Position numbers and translations under genes: made by a program. A stretch of DNA of 64,000 nucleotides from Symbiodinium natans. Taxonomy: Eukaryota; Sar; Dinophyceae; Suessiales; Symbiodiniaceae. The stretch spans positions 638,423 to 702,422 of the forward strand of contig CAJNDS010002413.1 of the NCBI GenBank assembly GCA_905221605.1, read 5' to 3'. The notes below the pieces were generated by a model. That model worked only from the letters and a program-made list of their open reading frames with translations. It searched no databases and was not told the origin of the DNA. Each line of letters begins with the position of its first letter. Within the stretch, counting starts at the first letter, position 1. Of the stretch, positions 19,265 to 28,740 are shown piece by piece.

Positions 19265-22200
19265 GGCACTGCCGTAAGCAAGGCATTCATGATTGAAGTC
19301 TGCAGCTCCACATACCCGCACAGGGAACGGAAAAACATGTGCTTACTAGTTGGCAATACCTTCGTACCCATGTCTGCAAGCAGCTGCACACCAGGCTGCC
19401 ACTTCAAGATGACTTCATTGTCCGCCAACTTTTGACGGATCATATGGCATTTGATTGAGAAGTGGCGTGATTGGCGTGTCTCACCTTTGCTCAGCAGCAC
19501 AATCCGAGCAGATTGTGCATCAGTGTGCACTTCGGGCGCGGGAACATCCGGACCACAAACATGCACAACCACATCTGTCACACAACTGATTTCAGCAACC
19601 ATCACCGCGATGGCAGCCACCTCTGATTCACACGATGATGTCGCAACGATCTGCTGTACATGCGACCAATGCTTGACAAGGGATCCAAAAGCAAATATAT
19701 ACCCACCGCTAATACTCCTTCGTTTCAAATACTCAAGCGGAGCCCAAGATGCATCTGTGAAGGCCACAACTGGGACACTGGAGTCTTGAGCGGCAGAAGG
19801 GTATCTCAACGCGAGGTGCTCGCAGGAACGCAGAAAACGGAGGATGGCCCTTAGGGCCTTTTCATGTTTGAAAAGAGGACAGGATTGTCCCGTTGAAAGC
19901 AGCATTACAAAGATGGACAAATCACCCCTAACTTGGGCAAACCAGGCCAGACGACCCAACACAGACCGATACCGAGTAGTCGCTTCGGGGCTCAACTGGA
20001 CATTGGCAGCAGAGGAGTCGTCCTCCAGAATCTTGTCGATACCAGGAACACTATCCGAAGCCTTGCTTATCTGGAACGCATCGAAGCATGGTTGCAGATA
20101 GTCAGGAGGCATGGACATGTATATTGCACGGTCTCCAGCAAACCTTTCTAAGACCCTTCCCAAAAAATCAATACGACTAGACCCCAAACTTGACGGCAGC
20201 AAGGTCCCCGTGTGCCGAACTTTGAGGTGCTTCTGCAATTCTGCAAGAAATGCCAGGCCCGTGGCCTCTTTGGGACAAACAACAAGCAAATCATCTACAT
20301 ATGCTAATAACACTATCCACACACCCATGAAGAACCCAGTGTACAAATTGCATTCCAAACTGCCTGCAACTAGACCCAATGCCGTGATCACTCGACACAG
20401 CTTGTTTGACCATGCTAAACCTGCAACTCTTAACCCGTTTAGGGCCTTATAGAGCAGCATGTGTACTCGCCAGCCATTCTGATAGCAGCATCCAGGCGGC
20501 ATCTGGACTATCACCCTGTGCTTCTCATCGAGTTCACTGGCCATGAACGCGGTTGACACATCGGGGCACACCAAACACAAATCAAGAAGAGCTGCGTAAG
20601 CTACTAGCGTGCGGAATGTCTCCAGATGAACAGTGGGGGAGGATATCGCAAGCTGCCTTGCAGTTTGGTCACCCTTCCTGACGATTTCTTTGACGACAAG
20701 ACGGGATCTTACCTTTTCTGGGTCTTCACTTGACGGCTTTGGGTTGAGCACCCACCGCGTTGGTATCACTTTGACGCCGTTGCCGCGGTACTCATCCACT
20801 TCAGCCTGTGAAAGAGGCTTTCCTGCACGGAACTCATTTAGAGCATGTAGCTCCACAAGCATGCCCTCAAACGTTTTCGCAGGAGACAACTGCAACCCCG
20901 TTCCGTCCGCCACACAATACTGTGGCTTAGCAACGAGAATTTGTGAGCCACAAAGCGTAAACTCAACTGACTCAGGCTTAGCAGAAAAGTACAAAGCATA
21001 GCAAAACAAAAGCTTCTGCACAAACGCTACAGCCGACTGCTCATCTAGGTCTGCTTGACCGAGATTGTAGGCCACAAGGCTGTCAACATCCATGGTGCTC
21101 TTGGCCTGTTCTTGGGTGTCAGTAGGGCTGCAGGGTCGAACCTCTACATCTATCATGTCGCAATCCTCACGCAGCGCAGCGTCCTGAGCTGAGTCGTGCT
21201 CGACTGGCGAGGGCGCCAGTGGCATGAAAGGGGGAATCTGACTGTTGTCTAAACTTGGCGTGGTCTCTGCGGAAGCGTCGGCGACTACCAAAGGGGGACT
21301 CGCGCCTGGAGCCGTTTTGCCAGTGACACGGTGGGAAGGCCCTACTTCTCTGCTACTAGACGAGGGTGCCGCCGCAGCAGTTGCCATTTCGATATCTGCA
21401 GCATCAGCAACCTGTGGGTTTGGGCCTGTCTTGCCACGAATTCGGAACGCAGGCCCATCCCCTAACGCAGTTTGCTCTGGCAACTGGTGAGCAGGTGGAG
21501 ACACCACTTGCTCACGTTGCTGCTCAGGGGCAGAAGGCGTACTTCCTGACAACTCGTTTCCATGGTCCGAATACCACTTTAAGTATCGCGCTTTGCAAGC
21601 TTTGCCATGGACGTGACCCCTAAAGCCTTTGTCGCATGCGATGCAACCCGGAGTCCTACCATGAACCTCAAACCAGGCTGCAGGAGGATTGCCCGACAGC
21701 TTGGCAGGCTCGAACACTGTTTGCTTTGTCTGCGGAAGACTCATCTTGGGGAAGTCACCCGCACCAAAAAGCACAGGCGCTAACTCAGGTTTCAAACGCA
21801 GGGGCGCTAGCAGTCTGATAGACTTTGCAACAAACACTCGCGGCTCGTCGTTCACAAACGTGGAAACGCGATGACCTAGAGAGTTTAGAGCGTGCCCTAA
21901 ATAGGCAGCTTCTTCAAACCGGGTTTCACGGACCACAGACTCAGGTAGTTCTGCCAGAACTGTGCAGCCAAGCAAGGTGGACTTGGCTTCTGGCAGCCGC
22001 TTGCCCATGAGAAGTTCAAGAGGTGCCATCTTTTGCTCACCCGGAGCGCCGAATCTATTGTAGGTGCAAGAAACATACTGCAACACAACCTCCCAAGCCA
22101 AGCTGGTGTCCACAAGCTCAGTGTGGAAAGTTTGTTTCAGATCATCCTTTAAAACAGCAACTGTTTCCTCGACATACCTAACAAACCTTTCTGCCAGGCC

Positions 22201-23511
22201 CACCACCTCATGAGCTTGAGGCGGTGCCTTTCTCACACTTAAACGCGTCCCGGTTTCTACGGACTTCAGCAGATTACCCACGGCAATTTCTGCATCAGTG
22301 AAAACTTCAAGCGCGCACTTGTGACCGACGCCATCTAAGGCAAACTCTGCAAACCACTGCTTCAAGAGAGCTCTAGTGCGGTCAACGTTCTCATGCACAG
22401 GCGCACAAGCAAGCATATGCGTCACAACTTCTACAATGACAAGGGCTTTTCGTTTGGCCGGGCCTATGAAAAGGAAGTCCGCGACCAACGATGCCACTTC
22501 TTGCCTCGTGCGACGCCGACGATGCTGCTTCACCGCTTTAGCCTTCAAACACTGCATACAAAAAGGGTTGAAAGGAACGTGCCCTCTCATACGGTGAACA
22601 AGAGTCTCTTGGCCACTCATTTGTCCAACGGAAGTTGAAGGTTCAACAGGAGCTCCACTCTCTGCAAGACCAACACCAGGATCATCACTGCTGGCGTCTG
22701 CGCCAACTTCAAGAGAAACCTCTCTCTCTTCAGCTTTGCGCTTCACCACGCACAGCTCACTCACCACATTAGTAGGCAAGTGCGAGGGATGAGGTGTTGC
22801 ATCAGGAAGGTCAGACTGTATCCATGGGCACCCTCCCCAAAACACCAAACCACGCACCGACAAGTCAAACTTCTCATGGGCCAAACTCTGCTGCAAGAAA
22901 CCCAGAGTAAACAACCACCCACGGTTAGCCAGTTGAACCATGGATAAGATATTGTGCTGCGTCTTGCCTATATAGACCTCTAAGGAAAACTTTTGGATAA
23001 CATTCGTAGCTCTTTCTGGGTCACAAGAGCTTTTCACTGGCAAAGCAAGCTCTATTCGGGCCTTGCTGACCATCTGGACTGCACTTCCGTTAGCGGCGGA
23101 AAACTGGTCCTCAACCGGCAACCACTCAAGCACTTTGTAGTGTTTCAAGTTTGCCTCGGCCAGGACACTAACTGCTGCACCTGAGTCCAACAACCACCAA
23201 GAAGGCGATTCTACATCCCAACATAGCTGCGCGAGGAGGGGCAACAGCAACAACGCCACAAACTTCCGCCCTTTGCGCAAACTGCTTCGGAAAAACGCCC
23301 ACAACGACGCTGAAGCCAACATTAGAAGCGCTAGCAACCACACCAAGCACGACAAACAACTCGAACTTGCTGCACGCATCTCTGTGCCTGAGTCACACAA
23401 AAGCATGGCCATCGGCAAGGTGGACCCTTCATCACTGGCCACTCCGGCCTGAAGCTCGTTAAGGGGCCGCTTACCCTTACCCTTGCGCCCTTGTTGGGAT
23501 TGTCGGGGCAC
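19249..23511 (-). CDS. Copia Pol: protease, integrase, RT, RNase H
   Basis: 1420 codons. In order: a basic N-terminal start; two hydrophobic segments (about 50-75 and 84-97); aspartic protease motif WLLDSGAAVSVL with D109; integrase zinc-binding HRMRGHVPFNPFCMQC; integrase core with ADFLF, FTDAE and GLAERFVRYVEE; copia-type reverse transcriptase with SRLVVKEI, PDVSTAFM and LLAYVDDLLVV (YVDD at about 1071-1074); RNase H with FTDASWAP, SSCESEVAAI and HTDAQSARI. The reading frame is -1 relative to gag and overlaps its end by 181 bases, so a frameshift or other recoding is needed for a Gag-Pol product. No stop interrupts it; catalytic residues are present. It probably makes cDNA and integrates it. 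The membrane-like segments before the protease are unusual for copia. Confidence 0.93.
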   Translation of the reverse strand: MPRQSQQGRKGKGKRPLNELQAGVASDEGSTLPMAMLLCDSGTEMRAASSSCLSCLVWLLALLMLASASLWAFFRSSLRKGRKFVALLLLPLLAQLCWDVESPSWWLLDSGAAVSVLAEANLKHYKVLEWLPVEDQFSAANGSAVQMVSKARIELALPVKSSCDPERATNVIQKFSLEVYIGKTQHNILSMVQLANRGWLFTLGFLQQSLAHEKFDLSVRGLVFWGGCPWIQSDLPDATPHPSHLPTNVVSELCVVKRKAEEREVSLEVGADASSDDPGVGLAESGAPVEPSTSVGQMSGQETLVHRMRGHVPFNPFCMQCLKAKAVKQHRRRRTRQEVASLVADFLFIGPAKRKALVIVEVVTHMLACAPVHENVDRTRALLKQWFAEFALDGVGHKCALEVFTDAEIAVGNLLKSVETGTRLSVRKAPPQAHEVVGLAERFVRYVEETVAVLKDDLKQTFHTELVDTSLAWEVVLQYVSCTYNRFGAPGEQKMAPLELLMGKRLPEAKSTLLGCTVLAELPESVVRETRFEEAAYLGHALNSLGHRVSTFVNDEPRVFVAKSIRLLAPLRLKPELAPVLFGAGDFPKMSLPQTKQTVFEPAKLSGNPPAAWFEVHGRTPGCIACDKGFRGHVHGKACKARYLKWYSDHGNELSGSTPSAPEQQREQVVSPPAHQLPEQTALGDGPAFRIRGKTGPNPQVADAADIEMATAAAAPSSSSREVGPSHRVTGKTAPGASPPLVVADASAETTPSLDNSQIPPFMPLAPSPVEHDSAQDAALREDCDMIDVEVRPCSPTDTQEQAKSTMDVDSLVAYNLGQADLDEQSAVAFVQKLLFCYALYFSAKPESVEFTLCGSQILVAKPQYCVADGTGLQLSPAKTFEGMLVELHALNEFRAGKPLSQAEVDEYRGNGVKVIPTRWVLNPKPSSEDPEKVRSRLVVKEIVRKGDQTARQLAISSPTVHLETFRTLVAYAALLDLCLVCPDVSTAFMASELDEKHRVIVQMPPGCCYQNGWRVHMLLYKALNGLRVAGLAWSNKLCRVITALGLVAGSLECNLYTGFFMGVWIVLLAYVDDLLVVCPKEATGLAFLAELQKHLKVRHTGTLLPSSLGSSRIDFLGRVLERFAGDRAIYMSMPPDYLQPCFDAFQISKASDSVPGIDKILEDDSSAANVQLSPEATTRYRSVLGRLAWFAQVRGDLSIFVMLLSTGQSCPLFKHEKALRAILRFLRSCEHLALRYPSAAQDSSVPVVAFTDASWAPLEYLKRRSISGGYIFAFGSLVKHWSHVQQIVATSSCESEVAAIAVMVAEISCVTDVVVHVCGPDVPAPEVHTDAQSARIVLLSKGETRQSRHFSIKCHMIRQKLADNEVILKWQPGVQLLADMGTKVLPTSKHMFFRSLCGYVELQTSIMNALLTAVPSVLR

Positions 23512-25106
23512 TGAAACGACTTGTGTCCGGGCTTGTTACAGCAAAAGCAAACGACATCACTATTCTTGCTGGGGCACTTGTCTGCAAAGTGCCCTTTCTG
23601 GTGGCAAATGTAGCAAGTGCCTCTGGCAGCTTTGCTACTCTCAGCAGACTTCTCTGCGCCAGAACTCGCATCTTGGGCTTTGCCAAGGTGCTTGCCTTGA
23701 GCTTTGCCTTTGCCTTTCCCTTTACCTTTCTGTTTGCCTTTCCCTTTCAACGCACAAACAAACGCTTCATACTCTTCGTCCCACCAGTACAGCCAGGCAT
23801 CATCACCGCCATCCTCGGCCTCATCGTTTTGGGCCTCAAGCGCATTGATCATCTGATTTCCTGTGGGGTCAAGCCAGATGCGATTCTGTGCCTCGTACCT
23901 AACACAAGCAGCACGCAAGTCTTCGTAACTATCGCTGGCGGTATGCAGCACAACATACTGCCTACAGCCAGACGGCAAACTGCGCAGCAGCATGAGCGTC
24001 TTATCAGCTTCACTGATGTCTACGCCCAACCTCTCCTGAGCAGGAAGCGTCGCAACAAGCTTGGCAAACTTACAAACTGCCACATCTACCATCCGCACAA
24101 TCTCTGATATATGGGTGGATTTGCACTCCTGATTGACAGTTTGGTTCTTAAAGAACAGTGCTTCTGCTCTGCTCTTCAAAGCAAACTCACGCGCAAGCAG
24201 CCTCAACACCTCATACCCATTCAACGTGCTTCCTTGCAACTCAACATACGCACGAATAATGAGGTCTGCACGCCCAAAGTCAGAAAACGCGTTCTTCAAG
24301 ATGGAAAACAGCTTTGCTGAACGGGCTGCCTGCTCTGCAGTGAGCCCTGATTGCAAGATTTCCCTTTCAGATCCTACAGCAGCATAGCACTCCGTGGGAT
24401 ACTGGTCAGAGCCCAACCCCAACCAGCACACCAAGTCTTCTAAGTACGTCCTAAAACCCACGATTTCTTCATGACGTGTACGCCACGACGCAGTCTGTGG
24501 CTTAGGCAAAGCTGGAAGCCACTTCTCCGCGCGCCCAAGAGGTCCCAACGGATCACTCCTAGGCAAACTTCCCTGCAACTGCACTCGCGGTCGTGCTGCA
24601 ACCGCGTCAGGCCCTTCATTGTCCGATCCGATTTCAAAGTGCTCGGGTCGGCGCTGTGGACTAGTGGCATCAGTACTTGGGGCAACACGAGCTTCGGTCA
24701 ACGACGCACGCAGCCCCAGCATGCCTTCTTGTATTTGAGCCAACCGCTCAGACATCGTTACGTTCATGCTTTGCTGTTGGGCCAACTGTTCAACAACTTG
24801 GGTTTGTGTCTGCCGCTGCCCTTGCACTTCCAAACTCAGCTGCTGCATCTGACTGGACAAGTTTCCTATTAGGTTCTGTTGCTGATGCATTTGCTGCAGC
24901 AACCCAAGAACAACAGGCTCCAATGCAGCAGGCGACGACACACTGACACTTCGCGACGGCGGTACAGGAATGTTTGCCGGCTCAACCCGACTTCCACAAC
25001 CAGCAAACGCAAACCCAGGACCACGGTGTGACCTGCCTCTCACTCCTGCTTCCATGGTATGTGGCGAAACAGGTGAATCCACAGGACTTCGTTCCCTTGC
25101 CGCCAT
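23331..25106 (-). CDS. Copia Gag with two CCHC zinc knuckles
   Basis: 591 codons starting MAARERSPVDSPVSPHTMEA, 108 bases after the 5' LTR. It has a Gln-rich predicted coiled-coil region (about 100-150), a capsid-like central part (WRTRHEEIVGFRTYLEDLV and onward), a Lys/Gly-rich nucleic-acid-binding tract (KGKGKQKGKGKGKGKAQGK), and near residues 497-535 two knuckles, CYICHQKGHFADKC and CFCCNKPGHKSFQC (both C-x2-C-x4-H-x4-C). It should package element RNA. The stop lies inside the start of pol in another frame. The start codon is the first Met of the open frame and suits the leader length. Confidence 0.9.
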   Translation of the reverse strand: MAARERSPVDSPVSPHTMEAGVRGRSHRGPGFAFAGCGSRVEPANIPVPPSRSVSVSSPAALEPVVLGLLQQMHQQQNLIGNLSSQMQQLSLEVQGQRQTQTQVVEQLAQQQSMNVTMSERLAQIQEGMLGLRASLTEARVAPSTDATSPQRRPEHFEIGSDNEGPDAVAARPRVQLQGSLPRSDPLGPLGRAEKWLPALPKPQTASWRTRHEEIVGFRTYLEDLVCWLGLGSDQYPTECYAAVGSEREILQSGLTAEQAARSAKLFSILKNAFSDFGRADLIIRAYVELQGSTLNGYEVLRLLAREFALKSRAEALFFKNQTVNQECKSTHISEIVRMVDVAVCKFAKLVATLPAQERLGVDISEADKTLMLLRSLPSGCRQYVVLHTASDSYEDLRAACVRYEAQNRIWLDPTGNQMINALEAQNDEAEDGGDDAWLYWWDEEYEAFVCALKGKGKQKGKGKGKGKAQGKHLGKAQDASSGAEKSAESSKAARGTCYICHQKGHFADKCPSKNSDVVCFCCNKPGHKSFQCPDNPNKGARVRVSGPLTSFRPEWPVMKGPPCRWPCFCVTQAQRCVQQVRVVCRAWCGC

Positions 25107-25203
25107 CTTTCAACGAACAACACAACAGAACAAGGACTGACCGTCAGGCAGCGACAGCTATACTGAATGCATCTATTCCTAAGCCGGCACCAACCTAAGC
25201 TGG

Positions 25204-25214
25204 CCCCGCTACCA
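25204..25214 (-). other. Primer-binding site, initiator tRNA-Met type
   Basis: Directly inside the 5' LTR the element strand reads TGGTAGCGGGG. Ty1 uses TGGTAGCGCC for initiator Met tRNA, so initiator Met is the likely primer; confirmation needs the tRNA sequence of this species. Confidence 0.7.
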
Positions 25215-25438
25215 TATTTATATTTAAACCGTATAACCACTACACCCGAGGATCACTTTCGCCCAGGTTTCGGCCAGCTTTTCCTTGAGCCAAAATGGAA
25301 AGTCCTTTGCTCTGTGCACCAGAAGCTTCAAGTGGCTTCTGCTCAGCTCGCTGAGCTTCCTCTGTCGTTGCCGGGAGTGTTTTATTGTATTGGTGGGTTA
25401 GTTATACTACGGGCATTATAGGAGGCACTATTTCCACA
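25215..25438 (-). repeat. 5' LTR of the copia element
   Basis: 224 bp, matching 17879-18102. On the element strand: about 140 bases, then CCATTTTGGCTCAAG, then about 69 bases to the PBS. The right target duplication CTAAA follows at 25439-25443. Confidence 0.92.
25284..25298 (-). promoter_or_regulatory. DinoSL-like 15-mer in copia 5' LTR
   Basis: CCATTTTGGCTCAAG on the element strand. Its terminal AG could serve as a trans-splice acceptor (inference). Confidence 0.8.
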
Positions 25439-25519
25439 CTAAACCCTAAACCCCTCACCGAAGCTGTGAAGACGCCGGCGGAAACCTCGCCTTCCGTGAA
25501 GGGATCCGAGGATCGATCT

Positions 25520-25745
25520 TGGGGTTTTGGGTTTAGGGTTTAGGGTTTTTAGGGTTTAGGGTTTTTAGGGTTTTTAGGGTTTTTAGGGTTTTTAGGGTTT
25601 TTTAGGGTTTAGGGTTTTCAGGGTTTTTAGGGTTTTTAGGGTTTTTAGGGTTTCTAGGGTTTTCAGGGTTTTTAGGGTTTTTAGGGTTTTCAGGGTCTTA
25701 GGGTCTTAGGGTTTTAGGGTTTTAGGGTTTAGGGTTTAGGGTTCA
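25520..25745 (+). repeat. TTTTTAGGG-variant telomere-like array
   Basis: Units of TTTAGGG extended to TTTTTAGGG, later TTTTCAGGG and TCTTAGGG. A locally amplified variant, not canonical telomere. Confidence 0.85.
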
Positions 25746-25748
25746 GGG

Positions 25749-25849
25749 TTGGGAGGTCCCCCCTTATACGAACAGTCCTTAATAGGGATTATAGTACCCC
25801 CGACAATAATCCCTCGTAAGGACTGTTAGTATAAGGGGGAACATCCCAA
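25749..25849. mobile_element. MITE-like element, GGGATGTTCCCCCTTATAC family
   Basis: Starts TTGGGAGGTCCCCCCTTATA and ends TATAAGGGGGAACATCCCAA; inner arms AACAGTCCTTA and TAAGGACTGTT also pair. About 101 bp and close to a perfect palindrome. Confidence 0.8.
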
Positions 25850-25855
25850 GTTTTA

Positions 25856-25926
25856 TCTAAGAAATATTCAACACGCCTATCGGGCATACGCCTTAACAGA
25901 AGTTAAGGGGTATGGCAAAATCCTTC
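25856..25926. mobile_element. Partial MITE-like copy, TCTAAGAAATATTC family
   Basis: TCTAAGAAATATTCAACACG at the left, then TTAAGGGGTATGGCAAAATC; corresponds to the right half of the element at 4946-5090, inverted. It lies 6 bases from another MITE. Confidence 0.6.
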
Positions 25927-28522
25927 GGGTTTAGGGTTTAGGGTTTTCGTGGTTTCTGGTTTAGTCATTGGCGGCCTTCTGTAGGGTTTAGGGTTTAGCG
26001 TTTAGGTTTCAGGGCTTTAAGGGTTTAGGGTTAGGGTCTAGGGTTTCGGATTTAGGATTTAGGGTTCGGGTTTAGGGTTTCTGTATAGGGTTCCTTACAA
26101 ATGTTGGTGAGTGTATATATTGGGTGTCCATTTAGAGATACTGGAGTTATAAACCCGGTTTCATGTACCCGATAGCCCCCAAAAGGGCGCCCATGTCCGT
26201 CCCTGAGTTCTCAACCTTGACTGCAGCGTCTCCGGGAGCAAACGCGCCGACCAAAAAACTAGGGTTTAGGGTTTATGGTTTAGGGTTAGGGTTCAGGGGT
26301 TAGGGTTGAGGGTTTAGGGCTTCGGGTTTGGGTCGTAGAGGCTTGGAAGAAAGCATGCAATTGACATGAGCTTAGATGGAAGGCCTAAAAGGGACAGGTT
26401 CGACTGGGTGCCCTAAACCCTAAACCCTAAACCCTAAACCCTAAACCCTAACCCTAAACCCTAAACCCCAAACCCCAAACCCCAAACCCTAAACCCTAAA
26501 CCCTAAACCCTAAACCCTAAACCCTAAGGGTCGTAGAGCCCCTTTATGTCCAGGAAAGGCCCCTTCCCATCCTCAACACGTCAGCGAAGACGCGCCCCGG
26601 CTGCGGAATTTGGGGGCTTGGGATTGGGGTTTAGGGCTTAGGGCTTAGGGCTTAGGGCTTAGGGCTTAGGGCTTAGGGCTTAGGGTTTAGGGTTTAGGGT
26701 TTAGGGTTTAGGGTTTAGGGTTTAGGGTTTAGGGTTTAGGGTTTAGGGTTTAGGGTTTAGGGCTTAGGGTTTAAGCTGAATGAGGGTTTGAGGGATGGAG
26801 GGCTTGAGGAAACCAAGCCCTGCCCTGAAGCTCCCAAACCTTAAGACCCCAAAGCCCCCCATCCCCACGCGACGTAGAGCCCTAAAACTCCAAAGCCCCA
26901 AACTTACTGTTGGTTAGCAGGGAATGGGGGAATTTGGGTTTATTCCTCTGAGGGAGTATATGGGCCCAACCCCCCCCCGCCCACCCCCCTCCCCATGGTA
27001 TCCCCCCCCCCCCCCTCCCCGTGGTTCATGGTGGGTTTTCTCCCCCCCCGGTTCGTGCTGAGGGTTCAGGGTTAAAGCGGCTAAGGTTTCGGGTTTACCC
27101 TTCTCCCTCCTGTCGTTCATTGGTGGGTTTAGGTTGTAGGGCTTAGGGCTCAGGGTGTGGGGTTCAGGCTGAGGTTTCTCTGTCCTCCAGGCAGGGTTGG
27201 GGGGGGGATGCCATGGGGGGGGGGGGATACCATTGGGGGGGGGGGGTCGATTACGCGGAACGCGGGCGCATATATAGGGTACTTCGTTCCCTCATTTCCT
27301 GCTAACAGTAAGCAAAGGCCCTAAAGCCCCTAAAATCCTAAGAAGCCCCAAGCAACCCTTCAAGATCCCCCTCCCCCCAGACCCAACACCTAGAACCCTA
27401 AACCCAAAGACGTCTAGGGTTCAGGGTTGAAGGTTGAGGGTTTAGGGTTTAGGGTTCGGGGGGTTAGGGTTTAGGGTTTAGGGTTGAGGGTTTAGGGTTT
27501 AGGGTTTAGGGTTCGGGGAGTTTGGGGGGGGGGGTCGAGGGCTGAGGGAGGCATCTTGACGGCAAGGCCCTGGATGAGAGGACAGAGGAGGAAACGAAGG
27601 AGATCGGCTCAGCCGATGCCTTGGGCTGGGACATGAGTGTTTAGGGTTTAGGGTTTAGGCTTTAGGGTTTGGGGTTTAGGGTTTAAGGTTTGGGACGGAA
27701 AGAAGCCGCATCGCCGAAGGAAGTACAGCTGGTCGCGCGGACAGACGAGTTTAATCAGCAGTTTCCGGGCCGTCGTCTGTGGCGCGGAGCGCGCCGTCGC
27801 CAACGGAGACGGCCTTAACCCCAAACCCTACACCCTAAACCCTAAAGTCCCGACACCCTAAGAAACCCAACGCCCTAAGACAAAAAGCAGAAGAACCCTA
27901 AACCCTAAACCCTAAACCCTAAACCCTAAACCCTAAACCCTAAACCCTAAACCCTAAACCCTAAACCCTAAACCCTAAACCCGAAACCCCACACCCCGAA
28001 CCTAAACCCTAAACCCTAAACCCTAAAACCTAAACCCTAAACCCTAAACCCTAAAACCCTAAAACCCTAAACCCGAAACCTGCGTTCTAAGGAACCTTGG
28101 CCACTTAGAGGCCTCCGCCGGCATGGCCGGTCGGGACTCTCAGGATCAGGGTTTTGAGGTTTAGGGTTTTGAGGTTTAAGGCTTCGGGTTTAGGGTTTAT
28201 AGGGTTTAGGGTTTAGGGTTTAGGGTTTAGGGTTTAAGGTTTTGGGTTTAGAGGGTTTAGGGTTTAGGGTTGAAGGTTTAGGGTTTAGGGTTGTAGATCA
28301 AGGTTTCAGGCGTCATGGATGTGTTTCTTTGGGGGCTTCCGGGCTTTAGGTCCTAAGGTTTGGGGTTTCGGGTTTAGGGGTGGGGGGTCGGAATTTAGGG
28401 GTGTAGGGGGCTTAGTAGGGTTTCGGGCTCTAGGGGTTTAGGGGTTTCGGGGGTTGGGGGTCTAGGGACATAGGGGTTTAGAGATTTTGGGGTTTCAGGC
28501 TCAGGGGCATGAAGCCTCAAGC

Positions 28523-28623
28523 TTGGGATGTTTCCCCTTGTTATAACAGTCCTTAATAGGGATTATAATCGGGGGTACTATACTCCCTATTAAGGGCTGG
28601 TAGTATCAGGGGGAACATCCCAA
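28523..28623. mobile_element. MITE-like element, GGGATGTTCCCCCTTATAC family
   Basis: Starts TTGGGATGTTTCCCCTTGTT and ends AGGGGGAACATCCCAA; arms AACAGTCCTTAATAGGG and CCCTATTAAGGGCTGGT. Confidence 0.78.
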
Positions 28624-28683
28624 CCTTAAACTCTCAACATCTAAAGCTACAAGGCAAAAGGATATTTTCTCAACGGGACATAC

Positions 28684-28740
28684 AGGGCTAGGGGTAGGCC
28701 TACCCCGACCCCGGGGGTAGGCCTAGGGCCAAGACCTACC
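28684..28740. repeat. GGGGTAGGCCTACCCC palindromic repeat at the gypsy insertion site
   Basis: GGGGTAGGCCTACCCC followed by GGGGGTAGGCCTAGGGCC. Similar palindromes continue on the other side of the element (49752-49820) and recur at 54160-54210. TACC at 28737-28740 is the left target duplication. Confidence 0.75.

Larger units (their letters stand above)
17879..25438 (-). mobile_element. Complete Ty1/copia-type LTR retrotransposon
   Basis: A 7.56-kb element in minus orientation with two 224-bp LTRs that look identical by eye, a PBS, Gag and Pol in the order protease, integrase, reverse transcriptase, RNase H, which is the copia order. Flanks are telomere repeat with a CTAAA duplication. LTR identity and long open frames indicate a recent insertion. 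Confidence 0.93.
25444..28736 (+). other. Subtelomeric DNA between the two LTR elements
   Basis: TTTTTAGGG-variant array at 25520-25745; telomeric arrays at 26409-26527, 26625-26775, 27418-27510, 27892-28085 and 28140-28300; G and C homopolymers around 26965-27250. Coding-like islands: 25453-25518 (EAVKTPAETSPSVKGSEDRS), 27554-27640 (DGKALDERTEEETKEIGSAD) and 27692-27817 (DGKKPHRRRKYSWSRGQTSL and onward to AVANGDGLN). The last two look like true exons, but the product is not recognised. Confidence 0.45.

Noticed and set aside
26380-26420. Possible tRNA B-box (AGGTTCGACTGG)
   Set aside because: No A-box or cloverleaf around it; no tRNA gene could be supported in the window.
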